This document shows positions 12,800-24,944 of a stretch of DNA of 64,000 nt, piece by piece (the stretch's first letter is position 1; every line of letters starts with the position of its first letter). The position numbers and the translations under genes were made by a program. Under the pieces are notes generated by a model that saw only the letters and a program-made list of their open reading frames with translations, was not told where the DNA came from and did no database searches. The DNA is taken from the NCBI GenBank assembly GCA_965649825.1, contig OZ287699.1, positions 620,001 to 684,000 of the forward strand, in the 5' to 3' direction. Origin of the DNA: Penicillus capitatus. Lineage: Eukaryota; Chlorophyta.

Positions 12800-14916
12800 A
12801 TGTTTCACATCGACGATCGGCGATCGATGACATTGCGCCTTTGTTATAAAATCGTGCGGGATTCGACTCTCTTTTTCTCGCTGATTCGAAAACCACTCGC
12901 GCTGTGGCGTTTGGATCGATCGTTTCGCATCGCGCACAGGTCGGAAAGTATCGATGCGTGCGATCGTGATGAGTTCTTTGCAGGAAGCCTTACGCACCGA
13001 AGGAGCGTTATATTGATCGTCGTCGCGACTTTCCGGCCATCCCGATCGATACAACCTTTTTGGTACGCTCTTTCCAGAGACGCTATTCTCATGAACAAAC
13101 GCAACGTCGTCTGTCGTAGACGCCTCGATCGGAGGGAGCGGGTTCGACGTCATCGCAGCCGAACGACGAGATCGAGATCGAAACAAATGGAAAGCTCCTC
13201 GAAGAGAATTTCCTACAGAAGGAGATCACACTGTCGTTCACGAGATTCCAATTTCACAAGACGGAATCGGGAGAGCAGACGCCAGACCAGTTCAAGTATG
13301 TCATGAACCTCAAAATTGCTCGAATCGAAAGGTATCTCGCCCAAATACAAAAGAGTGAGAATCTCGTACGACCGCTGCCAGAACACATTGTCCACGCCAT
13401 GCGACATCTGACCGAATTCTGTATGCGACATCGAATGCTTCTCTGGTTCAATTTTCGGCATAGCGGGTTCATTCACGAGCTCTGTACGTTCGTTCAGTCC
13501 ATGACAGCCTCCTTCGATGATCGACAGTCTGCTGTCATCATTTGGATGTTGAGCAAATTGGGACGTCTCGCATTCAAGGCCCCTCATGAGAGAAACCCCA
13601 CGAGATCGTTTCTTTCTACGCTGGTGAGACAGCTGTTGGAGAGAAAGAGTTGTCAGCAGATGACCGTGCATGATACCATGCTGCTGATCAACGGATTAGC
13701 AAATCTAGAATGCCGACAGATGCCTTATGTACTGGACGCCTGTTTGCCAAGATTCATGGAAGAGATGTCCGAAATGTCGTCCTCAATCTTTGCGCTCTTG
13801 GTCTGGAGTTATGGAAAACTCGGTTATCTCGCGACAAACGCAGCATTCAATCAGAAATGTTTTACGGAATGTGAGAAGCGAGAGACGGAGATGACGGTGC
13901 AACAGATGGCCAGTGTCGCATGGGGATTGTGTCGCATGGAGCACCCTGATGCAGCCGACTACTTGACAAAATGCATTCGTACAGTACATACCTCACGTGG
14001 AAGCTACATCCCGCTGGGCATGGCACGCCTCATCGAAGCATGTTTGATTCAGAATCGCTATCCAGGAGATGCCGCTTTGAGAGTTCTTTCCAATCGATTT
14101 GCGCACTTTCGTGGATGTGCCACACCTGCACTGTGTGACCAGGCATTACCCGCCTTCGCCTACTTTGTCCAGTTCCCGCAAACTCTGTTCACTTTATCGC
14201 ACGAGGCAATGAACGCACGCTACCGACAGCTGATGGAACCGGAGCAGCGCATTCGCATCCTCGCGGCATACTCTCTGGCAGACACACTGACTCCCTGTTT
14301 CTTTGAAGACACGATCCAAGCGCTGCTCACACAGGGGAGTTACGAGGATCTGCCTCCAGATCTCTTAAGGGAGCTCTGGATTAGCTTCATCACTCACCGG
14401 ATACAACATGGGCACCGAGTGGAAAATGTGGTGCCCAGGAAACTCATGTCGCTGATGAAAGAGGCGTGGATCGATCCAAGGGTAGCACCCTCTCCACATT
14501 CTCTGGCTCAGGAGATCGAATCTGTTTTCAAAGACATGAAAGTGACCTGCAGTTCTGGCTACTCTGAGCCAGGTACTGCCATCCTGGCAGACCTGGTTTG
14601 CCAGTATGGGCACAATCGCGTCGTACTGTTCATTGTGGATACAGCAGACGTCTTTTCAAATCTCGGAAAGCGTTTAAACGGTCGTTACTTGTGGAAAGAG
14701 CGACAATTCCTGAAACTGGGCTACGGCGTCGGAAGAATTCTTGCCGAAAAATGGGAACTTCTAGGCAATAACCCTTCGTCTAGACAAGCATACCTAACCT
14801 ACATTCTGCAACACTATCGTTGCTTAAGAGAAAGTGATCGACCATCGAGAGTCGTGCTCTCGTCCATTCAAGACATTCATGCTAATGTCAATGAATCCAG
14901 TCACAGATTGTTATGA
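12800..14916 (+). CDS. RAP-domain-like organellar RNA-binding protein
   Basis: Likely organellar RNA metabolism factor of the FASTK/OPR-RAP type. Three exons: 12800-12939, 12984-13062 and 13120-14916, 671 aa (662 if the second ATG at 12827 is used). Introns are 44 and 57 nt. The N terminus is basic and hydrophobic (MTLRLCYKIVRDSTLFF), suiting an organelle-targeting peptide. The middle is all-helical, with repeated motifs such as LLINGLANLE, LLVWSYGKLGYLA and VAWGLCRMEHPD, typical of OPR/FASTK repeats. The C-terminal part (about residues 570-625: VDTADVF, RYLWKERQFLKLGYGV, ILAEKWELL) resembles a RAP domain, although weakly. Upstream exons are inferred from the shift into an open frame at 13120 preceded by TCGTAG. 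It starts immediately after tocopherol cyclase. Confidence 0.7.
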
Positions 14917-14988
14917 AGCTTGGGTCTTTGAGACAACATCATGTATACAATCGATTCACTCACTCAGTACAGAAATAGCTCAGGAGTT

Positions 14989-16179
14989 TTATGGCAAAGG
15001 CTCTTGTACATTGCCCAATCGGTTTAAATGCAGATAGGCATCCGTTCCGTATCCTTCCATCGAAATGACTTGCAAATCCCCTCCAAAATAACGAGCGTAC
15101 AATCGACTGATAGGTAGTCCATACCCATATCCTGCCAATACAGACGGTGCCTGACTTCCATCATCTTGCGTGTCCACCAGAGGAGAGCTGGCTGTTGAGT
15201 AGAGATATGTCCAGATTTGGGGAAGACCGCTTCTCGGAATGCCACCCCCTTCGTCCGAGACTTTGATTGTCACATCTTCTGCCCCCTCTGCCACAACAAC
15301 ACGTATACTGGGTGTCGCCACCAGCAATTCTGCATATCTGTCTTGGACAGCTCTGAGAGAATTCTTGACGAGTTCAAAGACCATGTGGTGGATGTGTGAC
15401 GGGACGTAAGCAAAACTGAATTCTTCGGAACCATAGATGTCGACCTTTGGACTGGTCCCAAACTCGACACTGCACACATCACGAGCGTCAGCAATGGCAT
15501 CTCTGCACACTGAGACGGGAGAGCATCGGGTATCAATCAGTCCAATATAGTCTTCCTTAGGCAACGGCTCGTGCAAGGAAATGTGCTGGCCAATAAGAAA
15601 ACGAATTCCAATACGACTCATGTAGAATCCGTCCAGAAATCGGTGAATCTCTGGTAATTGATAGAGGCCTACCTCACTCGATAGCTGCTTCCTAAACTCA
15701 TGGATTCCTTTGGCCAAGAGAGGAACAACATTCACATGGCGATTGTAGATGTGGCGAAGGACGTCTGTAAAGCGCAGATCATCTTCAAATGTCTTTGGCT
15801 TCGGCAATCGTATTAAATCCAGCAAAGACTCCACGTACCAGTCCCTCACTATCATGATATGTTTATTGGTCGACAGACCATACGGCAGATTTTCCAGTTC
15901 CTTTGCTCGATGGGCCAGCCGCACAGGCAATTCGCGATGGAGGAATTGAGCAGAGAGCAAGAGTTGTCGGTCTATTGGGTTCTGTCCAAAGTCTAACATA
16001 TACTTCAAACTCACACCCGTCTGCTTCTTAGATGCATATTCTAGTACACCCTCTCGCGTTTCGTGTGAAAGTCCTTCGCCTGCCAAAGAGGTCGGTGTCC
16101 TCTTAAAAGGACTGCAAACGTACGTCGGTAAGCCTCGTAGGCACTTTGGCCCGAAGCGGCGCGCCCCTTGCCACAACAT
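14989..16179 (-). CDS. PDK: mitochondrial pyruvate dehydrogenase kinase family protein
   Basis: Protein kinase of the PDK/BCKDK family, which phosphorylates and inactivates E1 of the pyruvate (or branched-chain) dehydrogenase complex in the matrix. A single exon of 396 aa. The GHKL ATP-binding fold is complete: N box ELVKNSLRA, G1 box DEGGGIP, and G2 box AGYGYGLPISRLYARYFGG, followed by the GTDAYL C-terminal motif. The N-terminal four-helix region includes the usual LPVRLAHR and LLIGQH-type elements. The first 30 residues are basic and Cys/Pro-containing, fitting a mitochondrial presequence. I cannot distinguish PDH kinase from BCKD kinase by eye; overall it reads closer to PDK. It is divergent from the PDI gene, with about 200 bp between likely starts. 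Confidence 0.88.
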   Translation of the reverse strand: MLWQGARRFGPKCLRGLPTYVCSPFKRTPTSLAGEGLSHETREGVLEYASKKQTGVSLKYMLDFGQNPIDRQLLLSAQFLHRELPVRLAHRAKELENLPYGLSTNKHIMIVRDWYVESLLDLIRLPKPKTFEDDLRFTDVLRHIYNRHVNVVPLLAKGIHEFRKQLSSEVGLYQLPEIHRFLDGFYMSRIGIRFLIGQHISLHEPLPKEDYIGLIDTRCSPVSVCRDAIADARDVCSVEFGTSPKVDIYGSEEFSFAYVPSHIHHMVFELVKNSLRAVQDRYAELLVATPSIRVVVAEGAEDVTIKVSDEGGGIPRSGLPQIWTYLYSTASSPLVDTQDDGSQAPSVLAGYGYGLPISRLYARYFGGDLQVISMEGYGTDAYLHLNRLGNVQEPLP

Positions 16180-16375
16180 GAAAACGAGTAAGACGGCAAG
16201 AGTGGGGAAGAAGATAACGACGGCGACGACAATAAAATATAACAGCTACAGAAGTCGATTTTGCGAATAACAGAAGAGTTGCCAGAGCATCACACCGACG
16301 CAGAGCGATAAAAAAGGATGAAGAATGCGTTCGGATGACATTTCTTATCGAGTGCGGCGCGACTGCTGTCCAGTC

Positions 16376-17713
16376 ATGACGACGACATCAGCGGCGGTGC
16401 TGTGTGTTCTCTGCTGTCTGGTGACGACGGCGGTTGGATTTTATACGGACACGAGTCCAGTGACGCTGTTAAAGGGGTCCAATTTCAAAACGCGGTTGCA
16501 GAAAGGTGGATATTGGATTGTGGAGTTCTATGCGCCCTGGTGCGGTCACTGTCAAAACCTGAAACCCGAATACGAGAAAGCGGCAAAGGCACTCGAAGGC
16601 GTTATCCATGTGGCGGCTGTAGATGCAGATTCGGAGAAGGGCTTGGCTCAGGAGTACAAGGTGCAGGGGTTTCCTACCATTAAACTGTTCTATCTATCAT
16701 CTAAAGGCAATCTCGCACATGCTGAGTACAAAGGCGGCCGTACAGCGAGTGATTTGATCAAATGGTCCATGGAACAAGTGACAAAACTGGCACTGAAGAG
16801 CATCGGTGTGAAGGGCGAGAAGAAACAGAAGGCATCTTCTGGCAATGCTGGATCTGGATTTTACGGAGAATCATCGGACGTTGTGAATCTGGGTGCCGCA
16901 GATTTCGATGAAAAGGTTCGAGGATCTGCAGATCTGTGGTTGGTGGAGTTCTATGCTCCCTGGTGCGGTCATTGCAAAAACCTGAAGCCCGAATGGGAAC
17001 AGGCAGCGACGAAGCTGAAAGGGAAGGTGCACGTGGGCGCCGTGGACTGTACGTCGCACGAATCGCTCTGCGGACAGTTCGGCGTTCAAGGCTTTCCGAC
17101 GATAAAGTTCTTCGGAACGCAAAAACAGGAACCCGAGGATTACAGTGGTGGCAGAGATGCTGCATCCATCGTTGCCTTTGCCACGACAAAGTGGTCGAAG
17201 ATGGCTCCTCCCCCGGAAGTGGTGGAACTGACGGAGACGTTCGTGTTAGAAAAGCACTGCACGGGGTCCGATGACGATCATGTTCCCAAACAGCTCTGTC
17301 TCATTGTCTTTCTCCCACACATCCTCGACAGTCGGGCCGAGGGACGCAAGGCCTATCTCAAGATTCTGCAAAAGGTGTCAGAGAATTACAAAGAGATGTC
17401 GTATGGGTATCTATGGGCAGAGGGAGGAAAGCAGAAAAGGGTGGAAGAAACCTTTGGAATTGGAGGGTTTGGATATCCGGCCGCTCTACTCTACAGTCCA
17501 AGGAAGAACGCTTACTCTGTTTTGAAAGCAGGACTGGATTACAAACACTGTGTCGAGTTCATCGACAGCCTAAGACACGGATTCGAGAAAGTGACTCAGA
17601 TAGATGGACCATTAGCGGACGCGGAGACAACCATCCCGTGGGATGGAAAAGACGCAACAGAAGAGCTGAAAGACGAATTCGACCTAGAAGACATAATGAA
17701 CGAAGAACTCTGA
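16376..17713 (+). CDS. protein disulfide isomerase, P5/PDIA6-like, two thioredoxin domains
   Basis: ER oxidoreductase that forms and reshuffles disulfides. A single exon, 445 aa from the ATG at 16376, which is followed by a signal peptide (TTTSAAVLCVLCCLVTTA). An upstream in-frame ATG at 16325 would place 17 charged residues before it. Two active thioredoxin domains each contain FYAPWCGHC, at about residues 60 and 200 of the mature frame, and a third, non-catalytic domain follows. The C terminus is acidic and ends NEEL, a plausible KDEL-type retention variant. Everything from 16898 to 97 bp beyond the stop is duplicated at 42046-42961. Confidence 0.92.
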   Translation: MTTTSAAVLCVLCCLVTTAVGFYTDTSPVTLLKGSNFKTRLQKGGYWIVEFYAPWCGHCQNLKPEYEKAAKALEGVIHVAAVDADSEKGLAQEYKVQGFPTIKLFYLSSKGNLAHAEYKGGRTASDLIKWSMEQVTKLALKSIGVKGEKKQKASSGNAGSGFYGESSDVVNLGAADFDEKVRGSADLWLVEFYAPWCGHCKNLKPEWEQAATKLKGKVHVGAVDCTSHESLCGQFGVQGFPTIKFFGTQKQEPEDYSGGRDAASIVAFATTKWSKMAPPPEVVELTETFVLEKHCTGSDDDHVPKQLCLIVFLPHILDSRAEGRKAYLKILQKVSENYKEMSYGYLWAEGGKQKRVEETFGIGGFGYPAALLYSPRKNAYSVLKAGLDYKHCVEFIDSLRHGFEKVTQIDGPLADAETTIPWDGKDATEELKDEFDLEDIMNEEL

Positions 17714-17810
17714 GATCTACAGGCAGTAGATATAATATCCCGATTTAAGCCCTTGGACTGGGATAGTGCTGTTGACAATGGTGATGATGATGACATCTTA
17801 AACTTTTGAA
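16898..17810 (+). repeat. source segment of the PDI duplication
   Basis: This 913-bp segment matches 42046-42961 almost exactly, in the same orientation, 25.1 kb apart. The coding part shows two differences, both silent: TCG to TCA in the CTSHE region, and GAA to GAG near PPPEVV. The 3' UTR has a 2-base change and one extra GAT in a GAT microsatellite of the copy. Confidence 0.95.
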
Positions 17811-20800
17811 GTTCCGCAAACAAACAACTCATAGCTGCAACGTTGTCGCGCTGCGAACCACTGTATCTCTTAAGATAAAGGTTGTTTTTCTAGCGCCTGC
17901 TTAGAGCATGCTATTCATCGAGGAAGCCGTCAAATTCGGGACTCTTGACTAAACAAGGCCCTTCCACAACCTACAACTTGTACCTTTCCATCGCCTCTTC
18001 CGTTCTCTCGATAAGTTTCGAATATCAGCTATAGTCCAACAACGGTTATCGTAGAGATAAAAATTCTTAAATCCAGGAGGGGCGTCGCCAGAGGCATGTT
18101 GCCCTGGTTCTCCTGGTGACTGTCGTACATGGGCTTTTATTCAAATTGTTCTTTGGAATATTGTCGGAGAAAAGAACTCGATCTCCTGGTCACTTAACTC
18201 AGTCTACCCTTAGATGTAAACGTTTTCGTTCTGATCTTCTTGGTGCACCTTCCTTCTTAAACAACGACAATGAACAGGATAGTCGATCATGGTTACTTCT
18301 CCCTTCGCACTTGCCTCTGAGATGCTCGTGATTGCGTTATCCTCGAACTGTTGCTCTCTGATCTGTGCGATTTCGTTCTTCTTGACTTCGATAGCATGCT
18401 CGAAGCACCGATTCAAAGCATCGGAGAACCGATTTGCTCACGACGGCCGATATCTCTTTGTCGAATACATTTCCGCAACCCGTTATCAACCAGTCGAACA
18501 GGCTGACGACTTATATCGAATATCGCATGATTCGCTATGAGCATCTGATCGATGCGAGCACAAGCTGCCTCGGAATCCGTCTAGGCCGTGATACCTCGTC
18601 CGATCGTTAGTTTCGTCGTTAACTCTAGAGACCAACAGAAAGCTCTCAATTCTCACAGCCCACGTGATTACAAGTACATCGATCGGCAGCTTTCCACTGC
18701 CAATACAAAACCGCACATGGGATCACCGGCCCACACAATACATAACTATCGTGTTGGCATTGGGCTCAGCTTCGCGCAGCTGACCAAGGAGAGGCGCGTA
18801 GACGTGTTAGTCTGTTCGACGCGACGCGTAAGTTCGTTCTGAGTCCATTTAATCTGGACCAAAAAGGTGTTTTAATACGATAAGCCTTCGTCGTCGTTCG
18901 CGTATTCGCACATCCGAAAGACGTGTACACCATAATAATCTTGCCTTTTGTTCGACCAATGGATCGTGATTTGAAAGGAAATCTTCGCCATCGTTTGCCG
19001 TTAAGCGAGAGAAAGTCGTTCTTATCGAAGCTTCGTCATTTCTACTTGCAAAAAGCATAAAGTGATCTTCAAACTTGGACACGTATCGCGTAACATATTG
19101 GCGACCGCAAGGAGGTTACAAATCTGCGTGATGGATACCGTTTCTGGCGAGCGATCGATCTGATTTGCCACGAACGTCGATAAACGAAAACCTCCAGCCA
19201 AATGTCATCTCTGATATCCATCAGTCACTTGTTTGACAGATGAACATTGCAGCATGCTGCACTTCAGGCGCGTAGATCGCTTCCGCTGGCATCGGGCCAC
19301 ACGATCGAGCTCGATAATCTGCATAAATACGTAGCTGGTATACTAAAATGATGATCAATTCTCGATGGAAGTTCGATCGTCGGTCGCGTTCGACGAATCG
19401 ATCTAATATGTATCGTAATCGGATGATCGAAGATTAGCGCAGCTGTCTTCGTGTGCATATGAACGCAAAGAAAGAAACGATCCTTATACTTTCGACAGAT
19501 TGATTGTTGCTGCGTTGCGTTGATCGATCTCGTGTTTGCGACGTGATTTATCGATGTAGAAAGCAAGCAAAGCAATAACAGCTTTTGCATCTTCGTCAAT
19601 TGACTTACGTGTCGGATCAAACTAGAATGGGAATCAGAGTAGAGATCTCGACGACAACATCTGATAGCCGAGGAGCGGCGAAACAAGCGACTAAAACACA
19701 GAAGTTCATGATTGTATGGACTGTCCATCGATCGATGAATTGAAAAGATTGGTTGATCGAAGACAAGATACGATGCGATCTCTCATCTGCGATGTGATTG
19801 AGCGGGCGATGAACGATGATTATGTAACGTGTGCAGCGATTGTCCGACGTATCGATCGATTCTTTACGGCGATCGATTCGAAGTGATAACAGGAAAGCTT
19901 GTTAGTACGTGTAGAAGGCGTATGTCGACCGAGGGAGACAGGGTCACATCATGATCTTAAACGGAGACGCGTGTCTGATCCTAGAGAAGATCTTTTGTCT
20001 TTGACTCTCGAACAACGTTCCTTGTAATACGACCGTTTTCATCGACGATACTTAGGAAACAACAGTGCGATCAAGTTTTAATGCTGCCGCTTACGACGTA
20101 TGGATATGAATTGCTAATCGCGATCTGAACAACATATCAACTCGCCTTTTAAGGACAAGTCTCGGCCGGTAAATGTCGTCATCGAGAACAATCCGTACGC
20201 AGTGTAATGAGCGACAACATGTTTCTCACTATAAAAAGCACACGATGAGCTTTCTTTAAGCTTCGAATCAATCGTTGTCTATGATCGTATCGTATCGGAT
20301 CGATATTTCTACATCCAATGACTTCATTAATGACTGCGAATAGATACCATATCGATCGTTTTTCTACGCGTCAGTTTCCTTGCCTTTCGCGAGATCTCTC
20401 CGATCACGTCGATCAACTACATATCAACTCGTTATGTATGTTGTATTCTTGTCACGAGTTGGACTCGAGAGTTAGATAACGTGGCCTTCTGTGGTTTAGC
20501 CAAATCGCCGACTTTGTTTAGCAGAGTCTAGTTACTCGCCGACTGCGATTATTCGGAGAGAGATCGTCCGAACTGTTCGTGTAGAACAGTAATCGATCGA
20601 AAAACAAGTATCGATTTCACAACTGCATGCAATGCATCTCACCGAACCTTATGACTTTTGATAACCATTACAAATTGTAGATCGATCTGCGATGTTACGA
20701 TTGCATCGCGTTGATCGTCTCGAATAGAGTACGAACATCAAGCTCTAGTCAGCATTTCGATCGTCGATATCTGCTAGCGTCGATCGTGAACCATTCGCAT

Positions 20801-21559
20801 CACGCTTTTGATCGACAAACAAAGCTAAACGATCAGGAATCGGTATCTGATTATCACTAAGTCAACTGTCGTACAAATCGGATTGATGGTTCTATCTTCA
20901 ATGAGGTTGTTTCTCCACTAAGTGCAATGACGTATTTGATGACGTCGGATCGCGCATGATCGAATTAGTTGGCAGGACAAAAGAACACTAGTTTACGCTC
21001 GATTCAATCGAAAACGGGATGAATCGATTCTGTGCTGATCGAAATCGATCGCTAGTTGACAAACAGATAGAAATCGATCGTAAGCGTACCAAAGATTCGA
21101 GATCAAATCCATCGACCTCGAAACGCGGCTGTTAACCCGTGCCCATCCCATTTGCAGCATCGCGGTTCGAGTTATTCGTTGCTCGACGGTGTTGGGAATG
21201 TAAGCAACGTCTGATACGATTTGGATGATGTGATTTCAACGTCGAATTAGGATGCTACGAACACTATGGATTACAGACGAGGCAAATTTCATACAGGGGA
21301 CGCGTTTAAGTATCCAGTCGTTGACGTGACCCGGAAGGGGACAGCTGTCCAGATAGTACGACAGCGAAGCTAACAGCTGTCCCTTGACATACGAAGATGT
21401 TAATTGTTGAACATTTGATTGTTTATTTTATATTCCGATGTTCTTCTTTCTTCGCGCACTGTTCCCCCTCGGTGGATTGCACTGCGGCAAAAAAATGCAT
21501 CTTCGGTGATTCTACCTGGCCCGAAGACCTACTGCCTAAGCGAATACATTGAGTTAGAT
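17811..21559. other. gene-poor region rich in GATC/TCGATCGA words
   Basis: No protein family, rRNA or tRNA is recognised in about 3.7 kb. Open frames are short; the longest, 19264-19728 minus, has no domain. From about 18540 onward the sequence has a conspicuous density of GATCGATC, ATCGATCG and TCGATCG words (for example near 19725, 19853, 20592 and 21045). A TATAAAA box-like sequence occurs near 20230. It could hold noncoding RNA or regulatory DNA, but nothing specific is supported. Confidence 0.5.
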
Positions 21560-21863
21560 ATGGCCCAATGTAAGAGACGCCTTGCGGCCAGTGGCTCTGG
21601 GACTTCAGGCGCTGTGGAGATAGAGCAAAGAACAGAAGAAACGGTGCCCCGGACCTTGTGCAGTGTTCTTGATGTACTTGGATCGACAGGACTGATCGGA
21701 GAGGCTTTCTTTTGTAGACAATTTCCTCTATCTTCGTAAAGAATCTGTGCATGACATTTGTAGTTATGGAATGCGTCACTTGATTGAGGCACAACCGTCT
21801 ATCGAGAAGCTACTTTCTCAAGAGTATCTCTTATCCATGCGAATGCAAGAGATCGTGCTCTAA
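21560..21863 (+). CDS. small hypothetical protein, two exons
   Basis: Not recognised. Exons 21560-21662 and 21718-21863 join in phase over a 55-nt intron (GTGTTC...TTGTAG), giving 82 aa. The second exon (FLYLRKESVHDICSYGMRH...EKLLSQEYLLSMRMQEIVL) reads as a typical helical coding sequence and opens exactly after an acceptor, which is the main support. No targeting signal or membrane segment is seen. Confidence 0.5.
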
Positions 21864-22715
21864 TTCAGATCTATCGGGTTTGGCAATGCGTCGCGAGATC
21901 TTTTGCTTTCTTGGTGGAACTAGGTTTTTTTTTCTGAGGCATATCTCTGGAGCTACCAGACATTCTTCAAGTGAAACGCCACGTAAACACTCGTGTCGGC
22001 CTAATGAGGTCTGAAGATGATTGCAATTAAGGGATTTTATGCTTCACTGTGGATGATTATCCGAATTTAGACTCTCGCATCACCCTTCATTACGTTCATA
22101 TGCTTCTCCGGCCCTGGCGCGAGCGCGAGTCCTACAGCCTGGTTTCGGAGCGTAGTTTACCCTCTTCATGTCCACTGCGGCAAGCGAGTGCGAGCGCCGG
22201 CCCAGATGAGAGATTAGCCGGAGACATCAAACCTGGTCGATTACGAGATGTGATTGGAAGCTCAGATTAAGCGTCGTCACAGACGTTCTAGTCGTTACGC
22301 TGGCTACCGTGTACAATGATGACGTGATCATCGGCGGAGAAATTCTGTCTGTACATGCTGCAACGTAGATGAAAGTCCTTGATCAGTTTAGACAAAGCAG
22401 AATTCAGATGAGTCGCTCGATGCGACCACATAGGCAGAATTTTGATTTATTCATGCCGTGGTGTCTGTGGTGGTATTTCGAGATTCGATTATGATGAGTT
22501 TGCGCTCTATCGAGCGTTCGAAGTTTGCACGGGAGCATGTGGGCGAATGGGTATTCGGTCAGTCATGACGTAACATCTGCCGCCCTACAAACGGGCGCAT
22601 GACATGTTTAATCATTCCGCTTCGCGCTTCCTGCGTAGACGCGCTGCGCGTCCGCCTCCGATCTCCGGCCTTGCTCGCGCCATCCCGTCCGCTGACGCCC
22701 CTTGGGTCTTCAACG
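21864..22715. other. no gene recognised
   Basis: Only short open frames are present (22049-22270 plus; 22612-22899 minus), without domains or convincing splice structure. Confidence 0.4.
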
Positions 22716-22943
22716 TCACATCACGAATCTCCGCATAGATGAAGCAAACCTCAAAGAGACGGTTGATTCTGACACCTGTCCTTTTCCCTGTATTCGGCGG
22801 GTTGACGCAGCAAGCAGACCATTCCCATCTCCACCCGACATCAAACCCCTTGCGTTCACGCTCCATGTCGACGACGATCTTTCTAGACCGTAAGCGCAAA
22901 GAAAAGAAAAGAGGAAGAGAACGGCAGATAGCACAAGAAACAT
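22716..22943 (-). CDS. small putative secreted protein
   Basis: 75 codons beginning with a strong signal-peptide-like sequence (MFLVLSAVLFLFSFLCAYG) and then an unrecognised Ser/Arg-rich sequence. An overlapping frame (22612-22899) stays open past this stop, so a spliced, longer form is possible. Support is limited to the signal peptide. Confidence 0.3.
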   Translation of the reverse strand: MFLVLSAVLFLFSFLCAYGLERSSSTWSVNARGLMSGGDGNGLLAASTRRIQGKGQVSESTVSLRFASSMRRFVM

Positions 22944-23963
22944 GTTAAAGAGAGCTGGCTGCGTTTAGAACGCCGTGCTGCTTAGAACATCAAATACGAC
23001 AAAAGCGTCAAAGATGCGATCGCTCAGCAAGATAACAACGATACCGTCACACAAGCTGTATACTTCGAGTGCGGTTCGATCGCGCCATGCTGTTTCTGTG
23101 CGCCTCGCGATTTTTTCGGCATCGATCACTCCTCTCAGCCTTCTCACGCAACCGACGCCAGTCGTCTTGCACAGCATCTGTCCATCCGGCCGAGCGCCGA
23201 ATAGGACTTCTGCCGGTGTCGCGCGCAAGCTAGCGAAGATCTATAAAACAACAAAATAACACCACTAAATTCTGCTCATTATACAAGAAACAAACGAACG
23301 AACATCAGCAGCGTTTCAGGGTAACAGTCTCTGATACTGCCGTAGTGTAAAGCAGTAGCCTAACGTGGCAGTCTGTGCACGTCCCGTGAAGGTAATGATG
23401 TCGCCACTGTCCTCATCAGGCTGACGAAAAGATTACCTAGTTCATACACCAAGTCTAAAGAAATGTGGAAACCAATCGACCAGAGTTTTCACATCGAGGA
23501 CCTATAGAGCAATGATCAGGAATCAAGGATTGATGACCACTTTTGCTGACGGCATTAAGAACAGCGAACAAAATCGAACGACATCTTGCAGAAAGAACTT
23601 CATGGCAGAGGCCCCCGACTAAGTGGCATGATCTTGAAACTGGCAGAGAGTATATTTCCTTAATCAGGTGAGATAGAGTGTTTTTTCGTGCCGACATGAC
23701 CTAAAAAAGCAGTGTGGGATGCAGAGGATGCTGTAGAGAGCGTCTTCAATGCGCAAGAAATTGTTGGCGCAAATGGCGACTTCTGTCGCAGCTGATCGAG
23801 TTCGAGATGGATCCGCAGGTGGTGTTTGGACGATTGCTCGATCTGTGACGCGAAATGATTATCGACGTCGTTGCAGCTCTCCATTTCAAACATTTACCAA
23901 TGCACCGTCTCGCATCACTGGAAGCTGAAGGACGCAGTTTTGCGCTTCATTATTCATGGACTC
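22944..23963. other. no gene confidently recognised
   Basis: A minus-strand stretch around 23700-23830 reads as coding in one frame (NNFLRIEDALYSILCIPHCFF) with a possible donor after it, but I could not build a complete gene. The remainder has only short frames. Confidence 0.4.
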
Positions 23964-24944
23964 ATGTTGACACGTCGATGGGTCACCGGCAAGAGAGTCG
24001 CATCTCTTATTAGGAGGTTGTACTTCACGTCCGATGACGAAAGCGATACTTGGCAGAAAACACAGCCACCATTTTCAAGCGACGCCGAAGAACATTCCCC
24101 TGACGAGACGGAAGAGGAAGATCTCTCCTTTTTTCAGGGGGGCTCGAGCTATGGTCGTCCTCTTCTATTCTCTCTTTAAGCACCAAATTCGACTTGCATT
24201 TAGAAACACCGCTCCGTGGGAACTCCAAGGAGGACCCTCTAAACATCGAGGACGTCGATGTCCCGTGGGTAGATGACTGGTATCGTACGCGCCAAGGATC
24301 CGCTCGAATTCATCTCTTGGGTCGCAAAACACAACTCTCAGTCGATCAAGTCCAGCGTAATGAACGATTGCAGAGATGAATGATGCACCACCTCTCACTT
24401 TCGAGCGGTTTTTGATGTAGGTCGAATTTCGAAGCTGCTTTCCGTGGCTCCTGGTCTGCAAAAATTCATGCCATTGTTGCATCCCGCACTTTTTTCATAC
24501 ATCCTCGGGAATTTTTCTCACAGCCTTGAGATCACGACCATGCTGAAATCGGAATTGCCTGCCATTGACTTGGGCATTGTCATATCTGGATTTCCCCGAG
24601 TTCTCACGTGGGGTATGATATCGCGTTTTTACCGTCGCCAAACGAACGGTGGTGTTTTAGATAAGAAACAGCTCTACGACTGTATGTGCTTCTTGGTTGT
24701 GCATTACAAAGGACGACTGGGCGCCGCCGAGGCATTAAACGCACATCCCTTGCGTTTCAAATTTACTCGTCAACTTTTGCCGGAGCTTTTTGTCGATCAG
24801 CAAAAAATTGAAGATGAAGAACGATATTCCAAGCCACCGCGCGTCTTTGGGCGCCTCTATCAGTTCAACAAGCATCTGAAAAGAAAGAACCCTCCACGGA
24901 GCACGATTATCTTCTTTGAAAATAGTCCAAGGCTGAGAGAATGA
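23964..24944 (+). CDS. hypothetical protein with mitochondrial-type presequence
   Basis: Not recognised. Three exons, 23964-24153, 24204-24356 and 24421-24944, give 288 aa with introns of 50 and 64 nt. All phases agree. The N terminus (MLTRRWVTGKRVASLIRRLYF) is a typical basic amphipathic mitochondrial presequence, followed by a strongly acidic Ser/Asp/Glu stretch. The C-terminal exon is helical and globular-looking (HPALFSYILGNFSHSLEIT; PRVLTWGMISRFYRR) and ends basic. There is no transmembrane segment. It could be an organellar assembly or RNA factor, but that is a guess from targeting alone. Confidence 0.55.

Noticed and set aside
23070-23085. GGTTCGATCGC resembling a tRNA B box; similar hit near 21165
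   Set aside because: Neither has a matching A box, acceptor stem or cloverleaf, so no tRNA is called.
22965-23228. Possible retroelement integrase fragment on the minus strand (ATPAEVLFGARPDG)
   Set aside because: Only one short motif resembles integrase C-termini; no catalytic motifs or flanking repeats were found.
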